Of a DNA stretch of 64,000 nucleotides, positions 1 through 33,156 are shown one piece after another. The DNA is from Aplidium turbinatum (taxonomy: Eukaryota; Chordata; Ascidiacea; Aplousobranchia; Polyclinidae), in NCBI GenBank assembly GCA_918807975.1, contig OU964918.1:46360477-46424476 (forward strand), read 5' to 3'. Made by a program: the position numbers and the translations under genes. The notes under the pieces are model-generated. The model did not search any database. It saw nothing but the letters and a program-made list of their open reading frames with translations, and was not told where the DNA came from. Every line of letters starts with the position of its first letter. Positions within the stretch are counted from its first letter, which is position 1.

Positions 1-39
1 CCCCCAAGGGGTCCGCGAACCCCAGGTTGGGAACCACTG
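1..39. mobile_element. terminus of a hAT-type DNA transposon cut by the window edge
   Basis: The first 39 bases end in a sequence that, read on the minus strand, begins CAGTGGTTCCCAACCTGGGG. This is the usual terminal inverted repeat style of animal hAT (Charlie/ZBED-like) elements. The body lies upstream of the window, so the family and target duplication cannot be verified. Confidence 0.5.
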
Positions 40-985
40 GCGTAGTGCATACGTGTTGCACTAATCTTTTAACAGCCGGTGTTGCTGAGTTTTTCTTGAT
101 ATACAATTCGTGAAGAGGCTTTCAGAAGTGTGTTTCGCTGGTTGTTATCGCATACAGACGAAAGGATTCAGAAATTTTATGTTACAACTTTCCCATGGAG
201 ATATTATGGTTTTCCGCTGTGATCACAAACCTCTTCTCCTTAATTGCGTACCCCACTAGTTATCAGTAACCGACTAATCTGATTTCTTTTGTCATCTTTC
301 TTTAAGTTCCCTTTATTCTTATTATGGCAATATGGAATTGATAAAACTTATGTTGTAATGACTGATAGGGGATTGATTAATAAGTAGGTTACGGTAGTTT
401 AAAGATTTACATAAGCTAGCCTACTTTAAAAAGTGATTTGTCAAAAAAAAAAAAACAGTTTAAAAAGTCATCTTTTATCGACAGCTTGCCTGGTTTGCTT
501 TGAGAGTTGTTGAAATCAGATTGAAACAATAGGCCTTCAAATACTTAGGCTACTTTCCAATAAAAAAACAAAAAAAGTTGCTAATTTTAAACTTTTAGCT
601 TTGGCATATGCACTTAGGCTACCGTACTTCTAGGTTTCAAAGCTGATTTTACAAAACGCATCCAACGCCCTATCTGCGCCACCTTGCTCTTCACAAAGAC
701 TAGTGATGGCATTGGCAGATTTCTTTCTTTTAAACTGACATAGCTGTGATTGATAGCCTACATTTGTGCCTTTTAAACTAATAACCGGTATCAAAAACGG
801 ACTTAGGCTATTATGTTTTCCATACCTCATAAATTTTTGAACTCGTTTTTTTTTACTTAGTTTCATGTGTGTGTGGTAGGCCTACATAACAAAGTGAACT
901 TTCCATCGACATTGTAATAGGCCTACAGTTTTTTGTGATCTGGAATTGAATGTCTCAGTATCATGTTTTAGCATATCTGTTGCAG
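40..985. other. intron of gene 1 (5' part), no element recognised
   Basis: AT-rich non-coding sequence upstream of the first visible exon of the CACHD1-like gene 1. It ends in a normal acceptor (ttgcag) at 985. It contains homopolymer A runs and several copies of the short word taggcctac/taggctac. I see no coding or RNA gene. Confidence 0.5.
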
Positions 986-24569
<23,584 letters not shown>

Positions 24570-24622
24570 AAATTATTTCATTTCTGCATCTTTTGGAACT
24601 TGCGAGTCATTTCTTATCGTTT

Positions 24623-24628
24623 AATAAA
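24623..24628 (+). terminator. polyadenylation signal of gene 1
   Basis: AATAAA 54 bases after the stop codon. Another AATAAA overlaps the stop codon itself at about 24565. Confidence 0.5.
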
Positions 24629-24765
24629 CTAAGCAAATTTTGTTGAAATTGTGATAATAACTTCACATTGTGGCATTTGTTTACGTATTGACTGTCATCG
24701 TCGCATGATAGCCTACATTGCCTATTGACTGTATGACTATAAACCTATTGGTTTATTCTCCTTTA

Positions 24766-25190
24766 GTTGAACCGCAGATTTCATCATAGACTACGTTCAA
24801 TATCTCAGAAACTAGATGTGATAGAACTAAATCAAATGCCGACTTGGATGCAGTTCCTGAAAGTTTTGCTAAATTGCTCTTTCGGTTTTCAGCCACGAAG
24901 TTTTGTTATGCAGTGTGACATTGCGTTAGTATTCACCCTGCCAAATACGTGTTTTGCGGAGACCGCGCATGGCAAGTCATGGGTGTAGAACTGTAGATTG
25001 TAATAACTATAGATGTTGATAGAATGCACTGAACCACATTTCATCATACGTTCAATATTTCAGAAACTAGATGTGATAGAACAAATTAAAATGCAGATTT
25101 GGATTAAGAAAAGTTGCCAAAAATACTCTTCAGGTTATCAGATGCGAATTTTTTTTTTTGGGGCAGTGTGATAATTCAAAATACGGTAGA
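24766..25190. repeat. imperfect tandem duplication, unit about 265 bases
   Basis: The stretch from GAACCGCAGATTTCATCAT near 24769 is repeated from GAACCACATTTCATCATACG near 25032. Both share TCAGAAACTAGATGTGATAG and a later GCAGTGTGA. The copies have diverged. It lies between gene 1 and the hAT element at 25534. Confidence 0.65.
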
Positions 25191-25533
25191 ATTTGGCTGT
25201 TGTGTCTTCGGTAATAGAGACATTTCGCTTTTGTGACACTTTTTCGAAGGTTCTTTCATGAGTTATAGGCAAGTTATGCTGTATTTCACATAGTAAAAGA
25301 TGGAAAATGATTACCCAGCTGAAGTCGGCTATTGAGTTAGTTTAAAATGTTTCTGTGAGAATAATATCCAATGGGATTTATTGCTTTTAAAACTGCTTCA
25401 CGTTTAGACACATATGTATGATATCACATTTAAGACGTTTTCAAGACCAACTAAACTGGAGAAAGGCAACAAATGTCATCTACAAATAGTGGAAAAACTT
25501 TTTCTAAAGTTATCTTGTTCTTTAGGTTGTTGA

Positions 25534-26136
25534 CATGGGCGCTGATCACTATAGGACAGCGGGGACATGTCCCCACCATCTTTTTACATTATTTTTATAA
25601 CGTAAAAGGGAATTTATTAACCGAATATCACAATTTTATTAGTCAGACGTTTAAAATCTATTGAAAAGAGGGGACAACATTTTTGTTTTGTGCGAGGAAG
25701 CCCCAACCTTAGTAGAAATGTTTTATTATGCGGAGTAATTTCTCATGCCACCAGCCAGCTCGTGTTCAACTGAACGGTCATTTTCAACTTTGCGACGTGT
25801 CAGAACTTGGTTACGATCTACCATAACACAGCAACAGCTAAATCATGCAATGGTCTGCCATGTGCACAACAAAGTTTTGAATTCGGCAAACCTCTCCAAG
25901 GACTTCGTTTTTAATTCGCCGGAGACTCGTTGCCGAGTGGTTGGACGTCTGCTGTCCAATGCTGACACTGACAATTAAACTATATAGGCCTATACATCGC
26001 ATTAGACTTGTACCTACTGTATTTATTTGTTTGTCAGAACAGACTTCCGATCTTTCTAGCTCATTTCGCACGTCGCCCCTTTCTACCTTTCCTAGTAAAT
26101 GTTCCCACCAATTTTAGAGAGCGATCGGCGCCCATG
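25534..26136 (+). mobile_element. hAT element with transposase C-terminus
   Basis: Terminal repeats CATGGGCGCTGATC and GATCGGCGCCCATG with a perfect duplication GTTGTTGA (25526-25533 and 26137-26144). The frame 25745-25975 encodes SSCSTERSFSTLRRVRTWLR and LNHAMVCHVHN, the hAT C-terminal dimerisation region of the ZMYM1-like group. Internally deleted (603 bp). Confidence 0.9.
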
Positions 26137-26479
26137 GTTGTTGATAGCTTAAATTTTTAGCAATTTTGTTATTAATTACTCTGATAATAAGCTTCTAAAC
26201 TAACGGAAGTTGGCTAATTGGACGATAATTTTCTAAGTTTTTTATTTCTTTTTTAATATAAAAGTAAGATACAGTAATAGCATTTTGCCATCTGGATGGA
26301 ATTTGGCTTGTTTGCATTCAGTGAACAGACGAGGCAAGAAGTAGTGAAATTATTTTTCTGCATCTATAATGATATCAGTAGTGATGTTGTCTTCGCCGGA
26401 TGCTTTGTTTCGTTTCATCTGATTAACTGCGTATTTAATTTCTGGACTATTCACTCCTAAAATATTTGAAACACTTTCA

Positions 26480-26656
26480 TTTTTGTCATCGCAATGACCG
26501 TTTGTCATCGTAATTACCGTTTGTCATCGATTTGTCATCGTAATTACCGTTTGTCATCGTGATTACCGTTTGTCATCGTAATTACCCTTTGTCATCGTAA
26601 TTACCGTTTATAATTACCGTAATTACCGTAATTATAATAATTACCGTAATTACCGT
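26480..26656. repeat. minisatellite of an 18-19 bp unit
   Basis: At least six units of GTTTGTCATCGTAATTACC, some shortened to TAATTACCG, directly abut the 5' end of the LINE at 26657. Two more units (29835-29875) follow its 3' end, so the LINE lies within the array or the array grew at its insertion site. Confidence 0.85.
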
Positions 26657-29600
26657 TTGGGGGGGAAGAACAAGCACCTTCTCGTGGTCCCTCCCGTCAG
26701 TACCATATCTTTAAGAAAAGATATGCGAAACGAAGCTTGTCACACTCGAGCAAACCAGGCCCAGGTTCAGCCCAGGGTGGATAGGAAAACGCCCTTCTCA
26801 GGGCGCGACAGCTCCTCTGTCGAAACGTACCGACGACCCACCGTACTGCAGCTGAACACCGAGGGCATTACGGCCAACAAGCTCAGCATCATCGAGTATC
26901 TGGCCACAAAACATCAGGCCCTCGTTATTCTCCTCCAGGAGACCCACTGCACATCTGTGGATAAGTTGGTATTACCTAACTTCACACTCGCAGGCGCAAC
27001 CATCAGCAGGAAACACGGCCTCGCCACGTTTGTCCATGAGCAACTGAGCTGGACGCCAATAGACCAGTCCAGTGCCCAGTCGGAAATAGAGTGGTTATGC
27101 ATAGACATATCAGGCTATCACATCATCAATGTCTATAAGCCACCACCCTCACGCTTAACACCAACAGCCATCCCAGTGTTCCCCCAACCCAGCCTCTATG
27201 CTGGCGATTTTAATTGCCACCACGTTGACTGGGGCTACAACACCACCAACACCGACGGAGAAAGCCTGGCCTCATGGTCAGCCAATAACAACCTCATCCT
27301 ACTGCACGATCCCAAGGGTGCAGCGAGCTTCTTCTCCGGACGCTGGAACACTGGTACAAACCCCGATCTGGCTTTCGCAAGTGATGACCCCGATAATTGC
27401 CAACCGGACAGACGTGTGCTAGAGAAGTTCCCCAGGTCCCAACATCGACCCTCGATTATCACGGCCCCAACGCTCATAATGCCTGTCCCGAGCAAGCCTG
27501 TTAATCGATGGAACTTCAGAATGGCTAACTGGGAGTACTACAGCCTCCTCACCAATGAAGCCACACAGTATCTCCCATCCCCTCACACCAACAACGTGGA
27601 AGAAGCCTACCAGGACTTTTGTGATGCAATAACATCAGCGGCAAAACAATCCATCTCCCGCGGCCGACGAAAGACCTACATACCGTGCTGGGATAAGGAG
27701 TGCGAAAGCCTCTACTCCGACTTCCTCCACGCCCCTCAGGGCAATGACACCAACAGCTCAGCCACAGCTCTGCTGGCAAGGCTGGACTTAAAGAGGAAGG
27801 AGCGCTGGACAGAAGCCGTTGAATCAATCGACTTCACGCACTCCAGCCGCACAGCATGGAGTACACTGAACAACCTAACTGGCAGATCACGTGCCTCTCG
27901 TCAACAATGTCCCGTTTCAGCAAATTCCATCGCCTCACAACTTGTGGAGAACGGGAAATACAAATCGAGAGACCGTGAATCAGATAGATCCGTCTTGCAA
28001 GAAATGACGGACCTCTGGAGGGTAACAACCCCAGACGGGGACAACATCTCGGGTGAGTTCACCCCGGAAGAATTTTCCGCCGCCCTCCAGCACATAAAGA
28101 CAGGTAAAGCCCCGGGCCCTGACCACCTATGCCCGGAGTTGATACTCCATGCTGCTGCCTCCTTAAAGTCCTGGTTAAAAGACTTCCTTTCCTGCTGTTT
28201 GCGCCACCTGAGAATTCCCAGAATCTGGAGAAGAGCCCTTGTGGTTGCAGTCCCTAAGCCGAAGAAGCCCCCAGGGGACCCGAAGAGTTACCGTCCAATC
28301 TCACTGCTCTGCATCCCCTTCAAGATCCTCGAGAGACTCATCTACGCCCGTGTCGAACCAATAATAGATCCGCAGCTCCCCCGTGAACAAGCTGGTTTTC
28401 GACACGGACGATCAACCGTAGATCAGGTCACACTTATGACCCAAGACATTGAGGACAGCTTCTCGGCTAAGAAGAAGGCTGGCGCCGTGTTTGTTGATCT
28501 CACGGCTGCCTATGACACCGTATGGCATAGCGGCCTTACCTGCAAGTTACTCCGTCTGCTCCCTGACAGACACATGGTCCATATGATGATGGAACTTGTG
28601 CAAAACCGCAGTTTTACCCTCACAACCGGTAGCGGTCGTCGAAGCAGACTACGCCGACTTAAAAACGGCGTCCCACAGGGCTCAGTCTTGGCTCCTCTCC
28701 TGTTCAACATATACACCTACGACTTGCCCCCCACCATCTCCAGGAAATATGCTTACGCAGACGACCTGGCACTCCTGCACTCAGCAGGAAACTGGCAGTC
28801 AGTGGAGAGGAACCTCAGCCAAGACATGCAAACACTATCAGCATACCTCCAGAAATGGAAGCTACAGCTCAGCAAGTCAAAGACAGTGTCGGCGGCCTTC
28901 CACCTTAACAACCGGGAGGCACAGCGTGAGATAAACATCAAGATTGATGGGGAACGCCTGTCCTACTGTGCCGAACCTACATACCTTGGCATAACCCTGG
29001 ATAGGTCACTCACGTACCGCCGGCACTTGAAGTCACTGCGCAAAAAACTATCTACACGCGTCGCACTTTTGAGGCGATTGGCTGGTGCTAAAACTCTTCG
29101 TACAGCTACCCTAGCCCTTGTTCATTCCACCGCTGAGTACTGCGCGCCGGTCTGGTGTCGTAGTTCTCACACCCACCAGATTGATACCGCCATCAACGAC
29201 GCACTGCGTACTGTGACTGGATGCCTGCGTCCCACTCCAACGGACTGCCTACCCATCCTAGCAGGCATCCAACCCGCTGAGCTACGCCGTAAAGGAGCCA
29301 CGATTTCTCTCGCTCGCCGCGCTTTGGACCCCGACCATCTCCTCCATGCAACACTCAAGAGACCACCACCTATAAAGCAGCGGTGGAAATCAAGACGCCC
29401 CTTTGTGCCTGCCGCACAACAACTCCTTAAGAACGCAGAAGAACTTGGTTTAAGTGCGGCACACTGGACGAACCACATGTGGAACACGGAGTGGCAAAAT
29501 CACACCTCCACGCTTCGTGACTTCATACCCGACGCCGATCCCCGTCCACCAGGGATGTCCCTCGCAAGGCTTGCGTGGGTCAGGCTTAACCGCCTGCGAA

Positions 29601-29803
29601 CTGGCGTCGGCCGCTTTCGTTCGGACATGCACAAGTGGGGCCTGGCTCCTTCACCAGAATGCGAGTGTGGTGCCACGGAACAGACTGCAGACCATGTCAT
29701 CCACCACTGCCTAATCCACCGGCCTCCACACGGTGCGCATGGTCTGAGAATCCTGGACGACGAGACTGCTGAGTGGCTGAAGATTTCCTGCCCTCCAATC
29801 TAG
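26657..29803 (+). mobile_element. non-LTR retrotransposon (LINE) ORF with endonuclease and reverse transcriptase
   Basis: A single uninterrupted frame of 1,048 codons. The first ATG is 26723; the codon at 26657 is TTG. An APE-type endonuclease spans residues about 65-230 (QLNTEGI, LQETHC, AGDFNCHHVDWG, NPDLAFAS). The reverse transcriptase has KAPGPDHLCPEL (about 482), YRPISLL, QAGFRHGRSTVDQ, VFVDLTAAYDTV, GVPQGSVLAPLLFNIY and the catalytic YADD (about 699). Near the C-terminus is a CxCG...H...C knuckle (CECGATEQTADHVIHHC). No RNase H is seen. It resembles the Jockey/I-type group; clade uncertain. The 5' end is probably truncated. Its GC content is clearly above the surroundings, and the intact frame suggests recent insertion. 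Confidence 0.9.
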
Positions 29804-30075
29804 CCTGGAAAGATCGCTCATACGCCATCATCATCATCGTAATTGCCGTTTGTCATCGTAATTACCGTTTGTCTTTTGCTGTTGACTGCTAGAATAGAGG
29901 TTTTCATAAAGTTTTCTTGCTCTTTACAAAATCCTGTCTCTGCATTTCGTGATAGTGTCATCTTGTTCTTTTATGCTGGTCATAATGTATTCTTCCCAAG
30001 TTGAGCTTTCTGGTAACAGATTTAAATCCACGACCTTGTCGAATTGTTTTTTAAATCACCTCAGACTTGTATTTG

Positions 30076-30740
30076 CTTACATATTTTCTTTGTTTTTAAC
30101 AAATAAGCTTATCAAGTGAACAATATCACACCAAATCAGAAAATCAATTTATAAATATACAGAGCTTTCGCCAAACAGGTGTGGCTTCTTCAGTATAATC
30201 TGTAACAAATCATAAAGAATGCAATACTATTGAGATGATTATAAAATTTAATGAAAGTGTTAAAAGATTTCAAAGTAGGTAATACTGTATAAAAAATATC
30301 ATAGAAAAGATCAAATATTATACATAACTATATGACTGTAGGCTAATAAACAAGATAATAACCTTGTTTAAAAATTTAAAATCAAAATTTAATTTTAAAT
30401 TTTAAAAACGTCAAATAGTTTCAAGTTGAATTTTCATTTTACATGTTCAGTTGACTTCAACAACATGGTCCTGTGTTTTGCCATGCTAGACTGGTAGTCA
30501 CTACCTGGTCTAGCCCCCTGGAGAAGTCAGTCGTGTCTCATTGACGAAACGTCGGAATAAAAGCAGATTGTTACTTTATACATCGTGTGATAGTTTAGCT
30601 TAATTTGCACCAGTAGAACGCATCATGTTATTTTACATGCCAGTTGATAATTATAATTTTCTCTAGTGGGTTGATAAGACGTACCTCTTCGGAAAAAGTT
30701 TTTACGTTATACGTTACAATAAAGAGCTTTTGTTTATGCA
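30076..30740. repeat. remnants of retroelement 3' ends with hammerhead-like motifs
   Basis: Two motifs of the pattern CTGRAGAAGYCA...TGRCGAAA occur: one on the minus strand at 30168-30205 and one on the plus strand at 30519-30550. The stretch 30553-30630 (AATAAAAGCAGATTGTTACT and on) recurs in inverted orientation at 40470-40545. This suggests dispersed Penelope-like or similar tails. Confidence 0.45.
30168..30205 (-). ncRNA. hammerhead-like motif, minus strand
   Basis: Minus strand: CTGAAGA, then hairpin GCCA...TGGC, then GAAA and AGCT as a two-pair stem III. The conserved bases are kept (position 7 may vary), but an extra base precedes stem II and stem I is short. Possibly inactive. Confidence 0.4.
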
Positions 30741-30784
30741 TTTGTGCACAGTCTCTGTCCTTGCATGCACACTGCACCTCTGTG

Positions 30785-30920
30785 CACTGCAGGTACTGAG
30801 GATGGACCTCTATCTGTTGATCTACTGGGAACTGTAGGCAATCTCTTCATTGACAAAGTTCATTTGGGTAGTGTTGGGGCATGGGGCATAAACCGCCATG
30901 CTGCCTCACTGCAGGTTAGA
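30785..30920 (+). other. isolated exon-like open frame, unknown
   Basis: After an acceptor-like TGCACTGCAG (to 30792) the frame reads GTEDGPLSVDLLGTVGNLF, then HLGSVGAWGINRHAASLQ, before a GTTAGA. Composition looks protein-like and less AT-rich than its surroundings. I recognise no family. It may be a retro-copied exon, a transposon piece or chance. Confidence 0.25.
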
Positions 30921-31114
30921 AGGTAACTGTTTATTGAGAAGTCATTTCGGTCTAATTTACCCACAGTTGGAATCTTAAAAGGTGCTACCACTCCAGGCCA
31001 GAGTGGGTCTGAAAGTAATGTAAATTAAGGAGCAGCTCCAATTTTTCCAAAACTCTAAGATTCCCAAATTAAAGCCTTTGCACTGGATGTAGTTACCGTC
31101 TTTCCCAGGACAAA

Positions 31115-31215
31115 GTGGCGTAGCAGTCAGCGAAGCGATTTCTCACTCCACCGGCCGTGTTCAAAACTCGATGCTGTCACGAGAAGCCTCACTTAATTTT
31201 TAAAACTCAAATTGT
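31115..31215 (+). repeat. possible tRNA-derived SINE head
   Basis: GTGGCGTAGCAGTCAGCGAAG and, 45 bases on, GTGTTCAAAACTCGATGCTG resemble degenerate A and B boxes of the tRNA-Leu/Ser-type SINEs elsewhere in the window. Short and weak. Confidence 0.3.
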
Positions 31216-31334
31216 AAATGTGGCGTTTTATAAATGCTATTTACTACCATTAGCCTACTGTCGTCTGTAAACAGTCAATTTGCTGATAGAGGATTACGTA
31301 GCGACATTAAGTTTACTGAGCAGTTACTGATTCT

Positions 31335-32452
31335 CAGTGTTGTACGCGTCAATGAAATAAATTGACGGCGTCAGCGTCAGCGCGAATTGCCTAAAAACTT
31401 TACGGCGTAAAGTACTGCGTAAGCTCGTAAAGAAATTGACGGCGTCAGTGCTAATTTCTAACGCTATTTTAGCCAGGGTCTCACAAAACGGAAGTACTTC
31501 AACCAAGTTTAGGCTAACAATAGCTATAAATAAAGAGCAGGTTTTATGTTTTGAGACTGTATTGTAACTAGCTGCTTTAGCTTATTAGTTATTTCCTTGT
31601 AGAAACACGAGCATTTCAAAACGTTTGTCTGACAATGTGCTGCTTTTGGGACGCATAATGTCCTTTTCAAGTGAAAACATGCGTTTCACAGCAGCGCTGA
31701 ATGGTATTGGTGTGTTGTGTTGTATTTCAAAAACAAGTCTTGAAAACGTTTACTCGGAAAGGTATCATTATTCCAAGCGTGCTGTGATGGCTTAGCATAT
31801 ATAAATCTTTTAACGCGGTCCACTGAACCAACATCGCTCTTTGCAGGGACACAAAGCTCTTGAAATAAAGTACCTTCAACCACCATGATGACATTCATTG
31901 ATTTTTCGCTTTCTCGCTCTGATCCCTCGTTCTCGGTACTGATCACGAGGGTACCCGGTCAGTTGGTCGACAAGACAATTGGTCGACAAGACATTTGGTC
32001 GACAGGACGTTAGGTCGACAGAACGATTTATTTTAGGGTTAGGGTTAGTTAACTAACCTTAACCCTAACCTAACCCTAACTCTAACCCTAACCCTAAAAT
32101 GAATCGTTCTGTCGACCTAACGTCCTGTCGACCAAACGTCCTGTCGACCAAATGTCTGTCGACCAATCGACCGTACACCGATCACGATATGAGTGATCAC
32201 CATTTGGCGAACTTCTTCCGCTTGTATTCCAAGTAGCTATTCCAACCAACGCGAAATCGGGTAAATACGATAAGTCGCGCTGGCCAGAATACGTTGTAAA
32301 ACTCTCATTGTGCAGCGAGATTTTCCATGAAAACAAAAAATGACGCATAGCGCTTGACGCTTAAAATCGGCAAAATAATTGACGGCGCTATCACTTCCGT
32401 CAAATAAAAAATAAAATTACGGCACTAGCCTCAGCGTCAACGTACAACACTG
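31335..32452 (-). mobile_element. hAT element hosting a telomere-repeat MITE
   Basis: Ends CAGTGTTGTACG and CGTACAACACTG, perfect duplication CTGATTCT (31327-31334 and 32453-32460). Subterminal GACGGCGTCAGCG words resemble the 520-bp family at 10124. The minus strand from 31946 encodes QDLFLKYNTTHQYHSALL and remains of the hAT C-terminal segment. The MITE 31949-32179 sits inside it. Dead. Confidence 0.88.
31949..32179. mobile_element. palindromic MITE with central TTAGGG-type repeats
   Basis: Perfect 8-bp duplication GATCACGA (31941-31948 and 32180-32187). The arms consist of repeated TTGGTCGACARGAC units (four on each side, inverted). At the centre, TTTAGGGTTAGGGTTAG meets CTAACCTTAACCCTAA, so the vertebrate-type telomere repeat forms the hairpin tip. 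No coding. Nested in the hAT element 31335-32452. Confidence 0.9.
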
Positions 32453-32460
32453 CTGATTCT

Positions 32461-33009
32461 ACAATAATTTACAGTATTAACGTTCGTTAACGGACCAACA
32501 GCAAAATGAATTTAACCAAAGAAAGATGACGCATTACTTTGTGACGTAACAAAATATAATTTTCTGAAACCACATGTTTCAGAAAATGGTTTTAAAAAGT
32601 TGTAAAATTTGTTTGAAAATACTGGAAAAATTGTAACTTTGTATATCGCTACACTGCGTTTTGATGATCAACAAGGAAAGTAAACGATATTTTATTTCTA
32701 TGCAAACTTTTTTGTTCTGAGATCTGTATGTTCTCATATTGCCGATACTGATTTTAAATACACTTACCGATACAAAATAAAAAAGGAAATGACTTAAAAC
32801 TGTTGTAAAATTTTGTTTTTGAAAACATGATCAGTAGAGCAAGTCTATAGCGTAATGTTTTTTGTACTTAGTCGGAAAACATTTTAAAATAGAGTGCTTA
32901 CAAGTCTTAAAGTAGATCATGGTACCAAGAAAACGAAGAAGCATTGCTAAACAAGAAATATCGGTTACTTTTTTCAGCTAGTTTCAGATCGTGAAGTTGA
33001 TTATATACA
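32461..33009. other. upstream region of gene 2
   Basis: AT-rich DNA before the proposed start of gene 2. It presumably holds the promoter and 5' leader, but I see no convincing core promoter beyond AT-rich stretches. Confidence 0.35.
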
Positions 33010-33156
33010 ATGGAATTTTGGTCATTTTTTTGTGTTTTCTTGCCAAGTTGTTGGATATCAATATCATTTGGTTACTTGCTAGAAATAAACCCTCAAGTCT
33101 TGGAAGACAAACTAGAAGATTTTATAATGTATGGATTGCGTTATAAAGATATGCAG
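33010..33156 (+). CDS. CACHD1: gene 2 exon 1: start codon and signal peptide
   Basis: ATG at 33010 opens MEFWSFFCVFLPSCWISISF, a hydrophobic signal peptide, followed by a charged mature N-terminus (LEDKLEDFIMYGLRYKDM). The donor after 33156 is CAG|gtctgt and the exon ends in phase 0. No other ATG in this frame lies nearby with a better leader. Confidence 0.75.

Larger units (their letters stand above)
26145..30075 (-). mobile_element. older LINE fragment hosting a younger LINE
   Basis: The flank 26200-26480 on the minus strand encodes EIKYAVNQMKRNKASGEDNI, the fingers of a LINE reverse transcriptase. Sequence of the same orientation resumes at about 29870-30075. Between them lie a minisatellite and the plus-strand LINE. 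The copy is fragmentary and dead; its clade cannot be fixed from so little. Confidence 0.5.

Noticed and set aside
26480-26656. CRISPR-like array
   Set aside because: Units are contiguous without unique spacers and the genome is clearly eukaryotic; it is a minisatellite.
26723-29790. Many open frames on both strands within the LINE (for example 28596-28934 and 29487-29167)
   Set aside because: They are shadows of the GC-richer reverse-transcriptase frame and show no family motifs of their own.
32030-32100. True telomere or chromosome end
   Set aside because: The TTAGGG tract is short, changes orientation at its centre and lies inside a MITE with target duplications, so it is interstitial.
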